Source of the DNA: Cymbomonas tetramitiformis
Lineage: Eukaryota; Chlorophyta; Pyramimonadophyceae; Pyramimonadales; Pyramimonadaceae
DNA length: 25,101 bases
Assembly (NCBI GenBank): GCA_001247695.2
Contig: LGRX02030616.1
Span: 1 to 25,101, forward strand
Direction: 5' to 3'
The position numbers and the translations under genes are program-made. Below are positions 17,405 to 25,101 of this stretch, piece after piece. Under the pieces are notes generated by a model, which was not told the DNA's origin, ran no database searches, and was given only the letters and a program-made list of their open reading frames with translations. Every line of letters begins with the position of its first letter. The stretch's first letter is position 1.

Positions 17405-17601
17405 ACAAATAAAAACAAACATCGATTCCGAACAGTTTTTCGCTAGTTATCGCATACAAAAACATTATTTCGCAAATTCAGCCGTTAGATATGTTCATTG
17501 TGGTCGGATGTTGATATCTACCGGTTGAATTCGTGAAATAATGTTTTGTTTTGTTGCAACAAATAACAAAAGAAATTGCGACCCGTACCCCCTTTTACCT
17601 G

Positions 17602-17741
17602 TGTCTACACCCAATGGCACATTAAAATGAAATGTCTACTCCCAATCTAGACCAAAATGAAGTGCCTACACCCAATCTGGATTAAAATGAAGTGCCTACA
17701 CCCAATCTGGATTATAATGAAATGTCTACACCCAATCTAGA
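17602..17741 (-). repeat. Subterminal repeat array, right end of the TIR element
   Basis: Four to five units of about 30 bp (TGAAGTGCCTACACCCAATC and variants) in the opposite orientation to 13526-13732. Confidence 0.85.
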
Positions 17742-17749
17742 CTTATCCC

Positions 17750-17758
17750 ATACTTTAT
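17750..17758. repeat. 9-bp target site duplication, right (ATACTTTAT)
   Basis: Exact copy of 13509-13517, directly outside the inverted terminus ACTTATCCC. Confidence 0.8.
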
Positions 17759-19026
17759 TGACACTAATTCAATTCATTTGCATCGATTGCACTTTGCATT
17801 GATTTCGCAGTGCAGATAACACAATGCTACAATCATGCATTCAGCTGATAAATACTCACTACTACAGTACACACCAAAAAGGCAACGCCTTCCATGATAT
17901 GAGATACTTTACCATGACTGCTCATAACATCTGAATGATATGTTCATATGCTTATTCATTTGAGCACGGCATACGCACTTCAAGCCTCAGTCATGTGCTT
18001 TGAAATAACCAAAAGTCAATATCAGAGACTCCTTCTGAAAAATGGACGCGCGGCTTTTGCCTGCTCGGTTCGATACCATGTGACTGTAACATGGTGGATT
18101 CACAATGAATAAGTGAAGTGGCCTCCTTAAGCTTCCATGGCCTGCATCATAGGAGGTAGGTACGCTTCTCAGCCTATAGAACTTCTGTGAGCATGATGTT
18201 AAGCTCAGGTTTGTCTTCTCAAACTATGCTTGTCGCACTAGAGTTTCTGAAATTCTAAAAGAATGGCGTATAATTTCACGATTAACAGGAAGCAACAAGA
18301 ACAAGAATCCTACTATCTCAGTGTGGAGATTTCATGTATTGCTTACGTATGAAAATAGTGCTACTTACTCCTCTAACGGATCGTCGCCTCACCGGTGGTA
18401 GATGGTCCCTCGGTGGGTTGTGCGCGAGGAGGCGAAAGGAAGAGAGTTGAAGAGGCAGTAACGCTCTACACAGAACTCTTCAAAGCTGCCAATCTCTGCT
18501 TCCTGAAAGTGTACACCAGGCTTCAGCAGTGACAGTGGCAATCAGATCGGAGGCAAGTTGCCATATGAGTGAGGGCCTTCAGGACTTTGGTTGTTTAACG
18601 TCGCAGCATAAAAAACAGCCTGCCATATTTACATTATTACAGCGGTGCCTCACAAAGCTTAGAGTTGCTGGGAAAATAAACCTTTGCTGGAGTCCCCTTC
18701 TTCACGTCCCAGCACACGCTCACTCTTGGCGCATCTGCAAGTCGTTTCAGCACCAAAGAATTCCTATCCGCACCTTAGTAAGAGATACATGTACGTTTGC
18801 ATGGAAGTTTCGACTCATTTTTCAAACGCCGGGGTCTCAAGGGTACCAGCCATGCGCACCAGGACTGACGGTTTGACAAAACTGATCGAGGCAGGCCACT
18901 CTCAGAGCAAAGAAAAGGGCGGGAAACACTACTTCGGGAGAGTAGGTTGTTGGTCTCCCGAGCCCCGCGGGGTGCCGGGTTTAAGGCTCTCGAGCCATGC
19001 CCGTGTTCTGTCGGTCCCTCCACTAT
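17759..19026. other. Region without recognised genes
   Basis: Short ORFs on both strands around 18530-19076 overlap one another in different frames and have no motif. No repeat family was detected here. Confidence 0.4.
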
Positions 19027-19719
19027 CTACTTGTGCACAGCCCCGGGATGGTCTATTGAGTGTCTGTTTCGGTTAGAGTGCACATTGGTATGAAGGCACA
19101 AGCAAGCCTGGAGACTTCGTATCCAAAGGTGAACCAGAATAAAGCACGGGGAATATAGAGATTCAGGAGTTTCATCGCTAATACAGTATCCGTCTTTGAG
19201 AGAGGGATTCATAATCCATAAAGAATCTTCATCACCTTTCCAGCGTCTTCTAGATTCGAAAAAATATCGGACGCAAAGTTCATTGGTGTCACTTGATATA
19301 ATTTCGTGGCGGCGTCTCATGACTGCGAGCTTGTAGGGCAGATTGAAGAGCAACTTGGCCCCCAAAGATGCAAGGGCTGACGTGGCATCCAGTGAGAAAA
19401 AATAAATACCCGGCACACCGTTCCTCTTTACATACGTCCTCACGTTAACCGCGTGGTGAGTTAACGATAAGCACGTCTTGAGGAACTTGGGCACATATGC
19501 CGGACCGATGCCTGCCTCAGTCAGAAGTACGAGACCAACCCACGCTGTCCCCTGGTACGTATCAACCTCTAGATCCGCAGGCAGCAATCCAGCAATTTCT
19601 ACCGGATTAAAGTAGTAGTGAATAAACACTGCGTCTTCCCAGGCGGCATGGTGCATGAAGCGGGGTGTGCTCGGCGATGGCACCCCATGCTGCTCCCATA
19701 ACCTATGTTGAGTTGACAT
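19027..19719 (-). CDS. DUF2071 (YqjF-like) family protein, C terminus probably altered
   Basis: 230 residues from ATG 19719-19717. The match to the DUF2071/YqjF family (related to acetoacetate decarboxylase folds; biochemical role not established) rests on the order of conserved segments: HHAAWEDAVFIHYYFNPVEI, LLPADLEVDTYQGTAWVGLV, VNVRTYVKRNGVPGIYFFSL, and LLFNLPYKLAVM. After about residue 165 the expected conserved segments (an ERY-type motif and a final H-PW motif) are not visible, and the tail is Cys/His/Leu-rich without similarity. The true gene may therefore continue through an intron, or this copy is truncated. This is the only plausible ordinary metabolic-type gene in the window. It stands alone, with transposons on both sides. 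Confidence 0.7.
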   Translation of the reverse strand: MSTQHRLWEQHGVPSPSTPRFMHHAAWEDAVFIHYYFNPVEIAGLLPADLEVDTYQGTAWVGLVLLTEAGIGPAYVPKFLKTCLSLTHHAVNVRTYVKRNGVPGIYFFSLDATSALASLGAKLLFNLPYKLAVMRRRHEIISSDTNELCVRYFFESRRRWKGDEDSLWIMNPSLKDGYCISDETPESLYSPCFILVHLWIRSLQACLCLHTNVHSNRNRHSIDHPGAVHK

Positions 19720-20659
19720 TACGTGATCATGCAGATAGAAAATCCCCTTATTTTGTCTTTTCTACTCGGCGTCAACTTGCCGAGTATGTTCCTGGAAAAA
19801 CCTGTCCCAGTTCCGTACGGCCTCCTCACTCTAGGGGCGAGAGTTGGCCTTAGAAGCTCACTCCTCTCGTTATCGGAGTATTGAAGACTTGAAGCTACAT
19901 ATGTGACACAACACAGGTCCTACGATTTGTGAGGTTGATTCGCATATCTCGTTCATGTGTGACGCACCCGTTTGAACATGTGTAGAACTCATGGGTACGC
20001 AAAGCACGAAACAGGAAATCGATTAAATATTTAGGGTTTACACTTGACACTAGAAAGAAACACCATGCAGTCGAGTGTCAGTTTACGATCTGCCCCTCCG
20101 CTCGGGCCCGTTATAGTTTACGATCTGCCCCTCGGGCCCGTTGTTGTTGTAGTGGTGCCCTCCAACACCTCGGAAATACTGTAGCCTTCTTTATCTTTTT
20201 TCCTTTTCCAAAAAAACGTCGACGGTTAGCTCACTGTAAACCGGAAAAACAAATTTTCAGTTTACCATAATATATGTTGATATTTTAGTTTTTTTTAGAC
20301 GTTTCTAAATTTTTCGACGACCTTGAGGTATAATTCGAACCCCACTTTGCTTGATTTGACTCATTATGGCCTTTACGCGCGTAAACCCTGTCTTTACCGC
20401 CTGTTTCTCTTAACGCATCTATGTTTTGAGTTCGTGATATGATCTCAACGCATGCACCCAGCAATCTGAGTTTCGACTTAGAGAGCTGGGGAAAACATTT
20501 ACACCTGGTGAAGCTGGGGAGTTTACTCCCCAGCGAGGAACCTAAACCGTAACACACCACCAGTTCAACAAAGTTTCAAAAAGTAAAACCGCCATTGTGA
20601 TCTTGACGCGCCTTTTGTTGGTGTGTTATGTTTTTAGTTGCGCACTCCCATCTTTCGAT
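19720..20659. other. Intergenic region between the DUF2071 ORF and the unknown + strand gene
   Basis: Contains a short duplication (20080-20112 and 20115-20142: AGTTTACGATCTGCCCCTC followed by CGGGCCCGTT, the first copy with four extra bases, CGCT). An AT-rich segment follows. The two genes are divergently arranged, so the region could hold two promoters, but no core element is convincing. Confidence 0.4.
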
Positions 20660-21257
20660 ATGAACGCAGAAGAACTGCCGCCAACGCCAGAAAAAACGAG
20701 CAAGACGCTTAGAGAGAAGTATGAGGACGCGAAGCTGATTGAAGTACAAAGACGCATCCAAGACTGGGTGGACGCGCTGGGAAAGGACGTGGTGACGTCT
20801 CTGATCTTCAAGCATTTCAAGGCCAAGGCTCTGGAATTACATGGGGAGAGTTTCAACCTTAAGTTCTTCTTTGGTAAGATCAAAACGAACAGCGCCCTTG
20901 CGTCCTACTGCTCTTACATCGTGAAGTACCTGGCGAAGTTGTGCACCATCGAAGACGACGCGAGCAAGTACGAAATTTCGATAAACAACCCAGAGGTTCG
21001 CGCTCGCATTCAAAAGCTGGTGGACTACACGAGAGGAGAAGTAGCACCTGGGAACATCGCAAATTGTGTTACGCGTCTCTTGGAATTTGACCTCTACCTG
21101 CCTGTACTGGAAGCCTCAGCCTCAGAGGTAGCGAAGCTGGAGGGCGTTGGAGAAAGACAGCGCAGGCAACGTTGCTTCTGATTACAAGGAAGAGTCGCAG
21201 TTCATCGCTTCGCCATCTGCCTCTCTCTTTGGAGGAATCAACATAGAGGAAACATAG
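20660..21257 (+). pseudogene. Unidentified alpha-helical protein gene with a probable one-base frameshift
   Basis: ATG at 20660 opens a 173-codon frame ending TGA 21179-21181. The product is charged and helical: EELPPTPEKTSKTLREKY, DWVDALGKDVVTSLIF, IQKLVDYTRGEVAPGNIANC, VLEASASEVAKLEG. I recognise no family. If one A of GAAAGAC (near 21153) is skipped, the frame continues as SAGNVASDYKEESQFIASPS to TAG 21255-21257, and that tail reads like real protein. The frame even stays sensible past that stop up to a donor-like AAAGGTATGT near 21290. So this is either a gene with a small insertion, a multi-exon gene, or the captured or gag-like ORF of a transposon whose ends are not visible. Confidence 0.45.
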
Positions 21258-21478
21258 GAGGACGATTGGGAACATGCAGCAGATAAAGGTATGTCCAAAC
21301 TAGGCGCCAATTTGTCGCTCTTTATGCTTTTAGAAAGTAGATTACTTCTCACATTTTCTGCATCTGACTTAGTAAGAAACTCGCAAACACGTGAGTGGCA
21401 TTGGTGTACCGCATTTTTACATTCCAGTCCCAGCTCGCCCTATAGGGCGAAGGACATCGTTCGAAACACTAAAAACTT

Positions 21479-21652
21479 TGCTGGAATTGGCACAGTGACA
21501 TGTTCGTACTGCCACGTGTCATATCCGGTGTGTCATCTTCGGTGACTCTGCTTGTGTCAGTCAGGGTATGTATTCCCTTATGTTATCTATTATTGAGTTC
21601 GTTCTATCTCGCCGGGAGCGTTCTCCCCGTGGCTGCTGTACTGTTTCCAACA
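21479..21652 (+). repeat. 5' LTR (174 bp)
   Basis: Pair of 23268-23441. Most differences lie at the end: TTTCCAACA versus TTTTCAGTA. There is also a CTGCCACG versus CTGTCACG change. Confidence 0.9.
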
Positions 21653-21666
21653 GGTTATGGACCCAC
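21653..21666 (+). promoter_or_regulatory. Primer-binding site complementary to the initiator tRNA-Met anticodon arm
   Basis: GGTTATGGACCCAC directly follows the 5' LTR. The complement of the eukaryotic initiator tRNA-Met anticodon arm is GGTTATGGGCCCAC, so 13 of 14 bases agree. Priming from a half-tRNA of this kind is known for Copia-type elements. Confidence 0.7.
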
Positions 21667-21872
21667 TTTACGCTTGCGTATTGTGATTTTTACCGTGAAT
21701 TTTACTTCGTATTCGCTCTATCTTTATTTTGAGCGTAGCCATCTTTATCGCGGCCTACGGAGTCTGATTCTCGCTTTCGCTTGGGCGGTCCGGCAGTTAC
21801 GGGAATTTACGGCTGAGTGGTATCGGCATTTTTATTCGCGCGTTGGCTTACTTTGGCGGATATTTTTCCGTG

Positions 21873-22130
21873 ATGGCTCTCGTAGATGTTTTGTCCGATG
21901 GAGAGCTTCATGCTCTTTTGTTATCATGCGACGAGAGATTGGAGAAGGTTTCATTCTCAAAACGCGCTCAGCTCATTTCCTTGTGCCAAGCCCAAGCTAG
22001 AGCGCTCGCTCATTTTAGGGGTGCCCCGCAGATTTTGCCGCGACCCGAGACAGTTTTGGAGACGATTATTTTGGAGATAATTGTTTCAGAGGGCGCAGAA
22101 GTTGGTAGCGGTGCCTTCCGGCAATTTTGA
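21873..22130 (+). CDS. First ORF of the short LTR element, helical N-terminal part
   Basis: 85 residues from ATG 21873: MALVDVLSDGELHALLLSCD, then KRAQLISLCQAQARALAHF, ending GSGAFRQF at TGA. It reads as a helical, leucine-rich protein. It overlaps the next ORF (22081-22797) by about 50 bases in the +1 frame, and that ORF has no early ATG. The two are probably parts of one protein separated by a frameshift, either a mutation or a programmed one. No known family. Confidence 0.5.
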   Translation: MALVDVLSDGELHALLLSCDERLEKVSFSKRAQLISLCQAQARALAHFRGAPQILPRPETVLETIILEIIVSEGAEVGSGAFRQF

Positions 22131-22797
22131 CGGCTCCGAGGTTTCGTTCTGTGAGAAGGGCATTGGCAATGGGCTAGCAGTTTTGGACACCCGATCTATT
22201 TCTTCGCAGGTCACTACCACTTTACCCTCGCCTAGGGCTTCTAGAGCGAGTAGCGTGCGCGCACAGGCCCCTCCTGTGCGCCACGAAGTTCATTATCTTC
22301 ATCACCGTCATGGCCCGACTGTATACTCTTTTGTGGACCCTGGGCATGAGAATTTTGGAGCTAGTGAGAGTGAAGATGAATCGGAGTACCCTCCTGGGTA
22401 TTACGATGAGTCTGACGACGATTGTGAGGAGTCTGATGGCCACTTGGCCTCTCCGCAATTTTGCCCTTCACAGTTGGCACAGGCTCCTACCTTGGGCACA
22501 AGTTCCCAAGGGGAGTCTCATGGCGGTGTTTTGGACGTTGCAGCAGCCGATTTTTTCCCGCCAACATTTATTTCAACTGGAAATGCTTCGCTGTCTTCAG
22601 AGCACGTTGACCCAGTGGACGATGACAACAACGAGTCCTACCCCTACTCTTTCGATGATCACGATGAGCGCGTCTCCTGTGGTGCTTCTGAAGACGAAGC
22701 TGACCCCTCCGATTACGATTCTGGAGACCACCACGACTCTGAGTCTGGTGGTGCTAGCAGCGATTCTTACTGTGGTTATTCTTCTGGATCTTCTTAA
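22081..22797 (+). CDS. Acidic, Ser-rich ORF of the short LTR element
   Basis: About 238 codons open from TTG 22081 to TAA 22795-22797, without an internal ATG near the start. The C-terminal two thirds are dominated by Asp, Glu, Ser and Tyr, for example SESEDESEYPPGYYDESDDD and SCGASEDEADPSDYDSGDHH. It looks intrinsically disordered and resembles acidic tails of chaperone- or chromatin-binding proteins in composition only. It has no zinc knuckle and no enzyme motif. It is the only long ORF in the element. It probably continues the ORF at 21873-22130 after a +1 shift. Function unknown. Confidence 0.5.
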   Translation: MFQRAQKLVAVPSGNFDGSEVSFCEKGIGNGLAVLDTRSISSQVTTTLPSPRASRASSVRAQAPPVRHEVHYLHHRHGPTVYSFVDPGHENFGASESEDESEYPPGYYDESDDDCEESDGHLASPQFCPSQLAQAPTLGTSSQGESHGGVLDVAAADFFPPTFISTGNASLSSEHVDPVDDDNNESYPYSFDDHDERVSCGASEDEADPSDYDSGDHHDSESGGASSDSYCGYSSGSS

Positions 22798-23254
22798 TTT
22801 CTAAACGGACAGGCAGAGCATTCCTTTTCTGGTGTTTCGACCACTAGCTGGCAGGTTTGTATTCTGGTGTTTCTTTTCCGAATGTATTGACCACTAGCGG
22901 ACAGCTGTTATTTTGTTTCCGCGAGCCCTCTTCTTGAGATGTGTCATTCCTCCCAGCTGGCCGCGCACACCCAACAGCTAAGCCGACAGGCAATTTCTTT
23001 TCTTCCATGATTCATCTACTTTCGTGAGCAGACAGGCGGCATCTTGGATTGCTGCTGACCACTAGCTAGCCGGCAGGGATTTGTCTTAGAAAATGTATAC
23101 CAAGTGGGATGAGCGACCTAGCGGTGTTTCACACTGGCATCCTCTTTCATTTCTTTAGCCTTGTGATCTTTCTAGCTTCTAGACTTAACCATTCTCATCA
23201 GATGTAAACTCTAGTAGCTAGGGTGGTGACTTTCACAAGCTGTAGATTCACCGC

Positions 23255-23267
23255 AGATGAGGTGGTG
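23255..23267 (+). promoter_or_regulatory. Polypurine tract before the second element's 3' LTR
   Basis: AGATGAGGTGGTG abuts the LTR start. AGGTGGTG is shared with 17186-17193. Confidence 0.6.
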
Positions 23268-23441
23268 TGCTGGAATTGGCACAGTGACATGTTCGTACTG
23301 TCACGTGTCATATCCGGTGTGTCATCTTCGGTGACTCTGCTTGTGTCAGTCAGGGTATGTATTCCCTTATGTTATCTATTATTGAGTTCGTTCTATCTCG
23401 CCGGGAGCGTTCTCCCCGTGGCTGCTGTACTGTTTTCAGTA
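23268..23441 (+). repeat. 3' LTR (174 bp)
   Basis: Pair of 21479-21652, followed by the target duplication AACTT at 23442-23446. Confidence 0.9.
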
Positions 23442-23488
23442 AACTTTGTACGCAAACATCACCTGGTTACGCTAATGACTCTATTACT

Positions 23489-24142
23489 CTATTACCCCTA
23501 AGTTGGGTATATACCCAACTTAAGGGCCATTTAAGTTGGGTTTACAAATTTTAGTGGCCGCACGATTTCTGTGTGATCGCCAGACCGGACGCTATATTTT
23601 AATAGCTCAAAATGACGGCAAAAATGTCCTCTTTCGCACACGTACATGCATGATTGGCCAAATCCAATTTATCAGTTAGAAAATTTGGAAAGTATGCGAG
23701 GGGGGGGGCAAAAATGTGTGGTATTTTCAAGGACTTTTCGGTTCTGGCATACCCATGCTACTTCAACGCATATTTTGAGGGTCAAGACGACCTCCGATCA
23801 ATTTTTTGACAAGACACTGCAGAAAGAGCAACTCGAGAACTTGCCGACATGGGTCGCCAAATTTTCATAGGAGCTTCGAGGAAGCTCCCATGTGCTCTTA
23901 AAGCTTAATCGGGTTAAGTTGGGTTAACCCAACTTAGCAAAAATGGCAAAATACCCATGCTACTTCAACGCATATTTTGAGGGTCAAGATGACCTCCGAT
24001 CAATTTTTTGACAAGACACTGCAGAAAGAGCAACTCGAGAACTTGCCGACACAGGTCACCAAATTTTCATACGAGCTTCGAGAAAGCCTCCATATGCTCT
24101 TAAAGATAAGTTGGGTATACCCAACTTAGGTGCGGGTAATAG
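23489..24142. mobile_element. Small TIR element built of palindromes and a 155-bp duplication
   Basis: The ends are inverse copies: CTATTACCCC then TAAGTTGGGTAT at the left, and the reverse of CTATTACCCGCACCTAAGTT at the right. Three perfect palindromes of one family occur: 23499-23522 (24 bp), 23915-23936 (22 bp) and 24107-24128 (22 bp). Between them lie two 155-bp direct copies, 23749-23903 and 23951-24105, at a period of 202 bp. There is no coding capacity. A TA dinucleotide on each side of the CCCC/GGG ends could be the target duplication, but the exact boundary is unclear. It sits just downstream of the gypsy integrase/PHD ORF. Confidence 0.65.
23749..24105. repeat. Two 155-bp direct repeats, period 202 bp
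   Basis: Copies 23749-23903 and 23951-24105 share CCATGCTACTTCAACGCATA and GACAAGACACTGCAGAAAGA. They differ at scattered sites, including two small compensating changes near their ends. Each is followed by a TAAGTTGGG palindrome. Confidence 0.88.
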
Positions 24143-24200
24143 TGCATTCTCGTCATTGCATTGCGAATTAACTCACAATTTGCGCACAGGAGAATATGGC

Positions 24201-24896
24201 TCACAAACACGTGAGTAGTTTGGGTTGCAGGCAGCTTAAGTGGTATCCCTGGTTGCAGTCGTCACACAGCAGAATGCTGGCGGGCCGATTGGCTTTCTGA
24301 CATACTTGGCAGCGGGCGTCCTCGTGGTCGCCCAGGTTGTACGTAATGGTAGGGTCGATGTCGGTGAGATGGCACACTGCGATCTGCGATCCGTGCATTT
24401 TGCAGGTGCTGCCACAGCGGCCTCGCAGCAAGGCGATACCGTCGTCGTGCAGCTCTACGATCTGCAGTATGGGCTCGCGGGTGTGCAGCTGCAGTCCGTG
24501 GTTGACGCTGCGCTTGAGAAAGACAAAGTCGCCTATCTTGAAGTTGAATTGCTTGGGCAGGTATTTGCCGGAGCGCACTTGAGCATAGCGTTCTGTCTGT
24601 CGGTGCTGCGCGATGGCAATATCGTTGCCGGCCATTATGGCGGCGCGTTTGACATATTCTGCTCGTTCTAGATAGCTGGCGGCCACAGCCTCTGCGTCCA
24701 TGCAGCTGTCCAATGGCTCGCTGATGCGCTCCTTGGTGGCTGGTGGCAGTGTTGGGCGTTGGGCGTACACCAATTCATATGGAGACAGTCTGGTGGACTC
24801 CTGTGAAGTGGCGTTGTAGCCCAGCATGATCCAGGGGAGAAAGGTCTCCCAGCGGTCGATAGACCCGGCTGCGCCGTAGGCTAGGCTGCGCCGCAA
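24201..24896 (-). pseudogene. 3' end of a Ty3/gypsy integrase with a C-terminal PHD finger
   Basis: The recognisable part begins at about 24880 with DRWETFLPWIMLGYNATSQE and STRLSPYELVYAQRP, the end of the gypsy integrase core. A GPY/F-like module follows: FKIGDFVFLKR, REPILQIVELHDDGIALLRG, and HLTDIDPTI. A PHD finger starts CQVC, then LLCDDCNQGYHLSCLQP, giving the first Cys4-His-Cys ligands, but the frame stops at TGA 24203-24201 before the last Cys pair. Another frame (HILLCANC) offers two further Cys, so a one-base change may have truncated the finger. A PHD finger in place of a chromodomain would direct integration to modified histones. The catalytic core lies to the right, where the sequence turns into a minisatellite, so this copy is incomplete. 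Confidence 0.82.
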
Positions 24897-25101
24897 GCTG
24901 CGCCGTAGGCTAGGCTGCGCCGTAGGCTAGGCTGCGCCGTAGGCTAGGCTGCCCCGTAGGCTAGGCTGCGCCGTGGGCCGTAGCGTAGGCTGCCCCGTAG
25001 GGTAGGCTGCGCCGTAGGCCGCGCCGTAGGGTAGGCTGCCCCGTAGGGTAGGCTGCGCCGTAGGGTAGGCTGCGCCGTAGGGTAGGCTGCGCCGTAGGGT
25101 A
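24868..25101. repeat. 17-bp minisatellite running off the window end
   Basis: About 14 units of GCTGCGCCGTAGGCTAG and variants (GCTGCCCCGTAGGGTAG, a few 12- or 24-bp irregular units). The C/G variant at position 14 changes from CTAG to GTAG towards the right. The first units overlap the integrase reading frame on the minus strand (LRRSLAYGAAG), where they make sense as protein. Confidence 0.9.

Larger units (their letters stand above)
13518..17749. mobile_element. Mutator-like non-autonomous TIR element, split by an LTR retrotransposon
   Basis: The termini are inverted repeats starting GGGATAAGTCTAGATTGGGT and agreeing over about 70 bp with one or two differences. They are flanked by the exact 9-bp duplication ATACTTTAT. 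A 9-bp AT-rich target duplication with long, repeat-bearing termini is typical of Mutator-like elements; that superfamily call is inference. Removing the nested LTR element and its 5-bp duplication leaves about 859 bp with no transposase, so the element is non-autonomous. The interior carries an inverted pair (13801-13873 and 13934-14006) and two direct units of about 150 bp on either side of the LTR insertion. Confidence 0.75.
21479..23441 (+). mobile_element. Short non-autonomous LTR element (1.96 kb) with an acidic-protein ORF
   Basis: LTRs of 174 bp (21479-21652 and 23268-23441), starting TGCTGGAATTGGCACAG, are flanked by the target duplication AACTT (21474-21478 and 23442-23446). The 5' LTR ends in CA and the 3' LTR in TA. 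A primer-binding site follows the 5' LTR and AGGTGGTG precedes the 3' LTR. The interior (1.6 kb) encodes no gag zinc knuckle, protease, integrase or RT. LTR termini, priming site and purine tract resemble those of the element at 14037-17404, but the LTR bodies and interior are different, so it is a related but distinct family. Confidence 0.88.

Noticed and set aside
18529..19076. Overlapping + strand ORFs of 115 and 130 codons
   Set aside because: Different frames over the same bases, no motif, and partly facing another ORF on the opposite strand.
21435..21450. Palindrome TCGCCCTATAGGGCGA, resembling cloning-vector sequence near a T7 promoter
   Set aside because: Only about 11 bases match the vector and the rest of the promoter is absent. 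Taken as coincidence.
1..25101. tRNA or rRNA genes
   Set aside because: I looked for T-arm-like GGTTCGAATCC-type boxes and cloverleaf context and saw none that held up. The only tRNA-related sequences are the primer-binding sites.

Overview
This window is eukaryotic nuclear DNA made mostly of nested, partly decayed transposable elements, with few and weak host-gene traces. It carries at least three retrotransposon orders (a DIRS-order tyrosine-recombinase element, Ty3/gypsy fragments, and short Copia-style LTR elements) plus two families of terminal-inverted-repeat elements. There is no bacterial-style gene packing. The mix (a PAT/TOC-type DIRS element, a gypsy integrase followed by a PHD finger, a retrotransposon ORF with a C5 cytosine methyltransferase) resembles what is known from algae and streptophyte relatives. 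That is an inference; the species cannot be named from the sequence.

Layout. 1-836: possible 3' end of an ORF at the left edge, then non-coding sequence and the start of a + strand host-like exon. 837-6122: an almost complete PAT-like retrotransposon on the minus strand (gag, RT/RNase H/adenine methyltransferase, tyrosine recombinase) with split direct repeats. It has integrated into an ATT codon of the host-like exon, whose frame resumes exactly at 6120. 6656-8141: no recognisable gene. 8142-11726: a 159-bp dispersed repeat on each side of a minus-strand gypsy/chromovirus remnant that keeps the protease, a chromodomain and a C5-methyltransferase but lacks RT, RNase H and integrase. 11727-13508: no recognised gene. 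13518-17749: a Mutator-like TIR element with 9-bp target duplications and arrays of about 30-bp subterminal repeats. A gag-only LTR retrotransposon (14037-17404, 5-bp target duplication) is nested inside it. 19027-19719: a DUF2071-family ORF on the minus strand. 20660-21257: an unknown + strand gene with a probable frameshift. 21479-23441: a second, smaller LTR element with related termini that encodes only an acidic protein. 23489-24142: a TIR element made of a 155-bp duplication punctuated by perfect palindromes. 24201-25101: the 3' end of a gypsy integrase with a PHD finger, running into a 17-bp minisatellite that appears to have grown out of integrase codons and continues past the window end.

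The two LTR elements share TGCTGG termini, a purine-rich tract ending AGGTGGTG, and a primer-binding site matching the anticodon arm of initiator tRNA-Met. This points to one Copia-type priming system used by non-autonomous elements. The most notable items are the chromodomain-methyltransferase ORF, the Tudor-like domain on the PAT-like recombinase, the exact ATT insertion of the PAT-like element, and the nested TIR/LTR structure.
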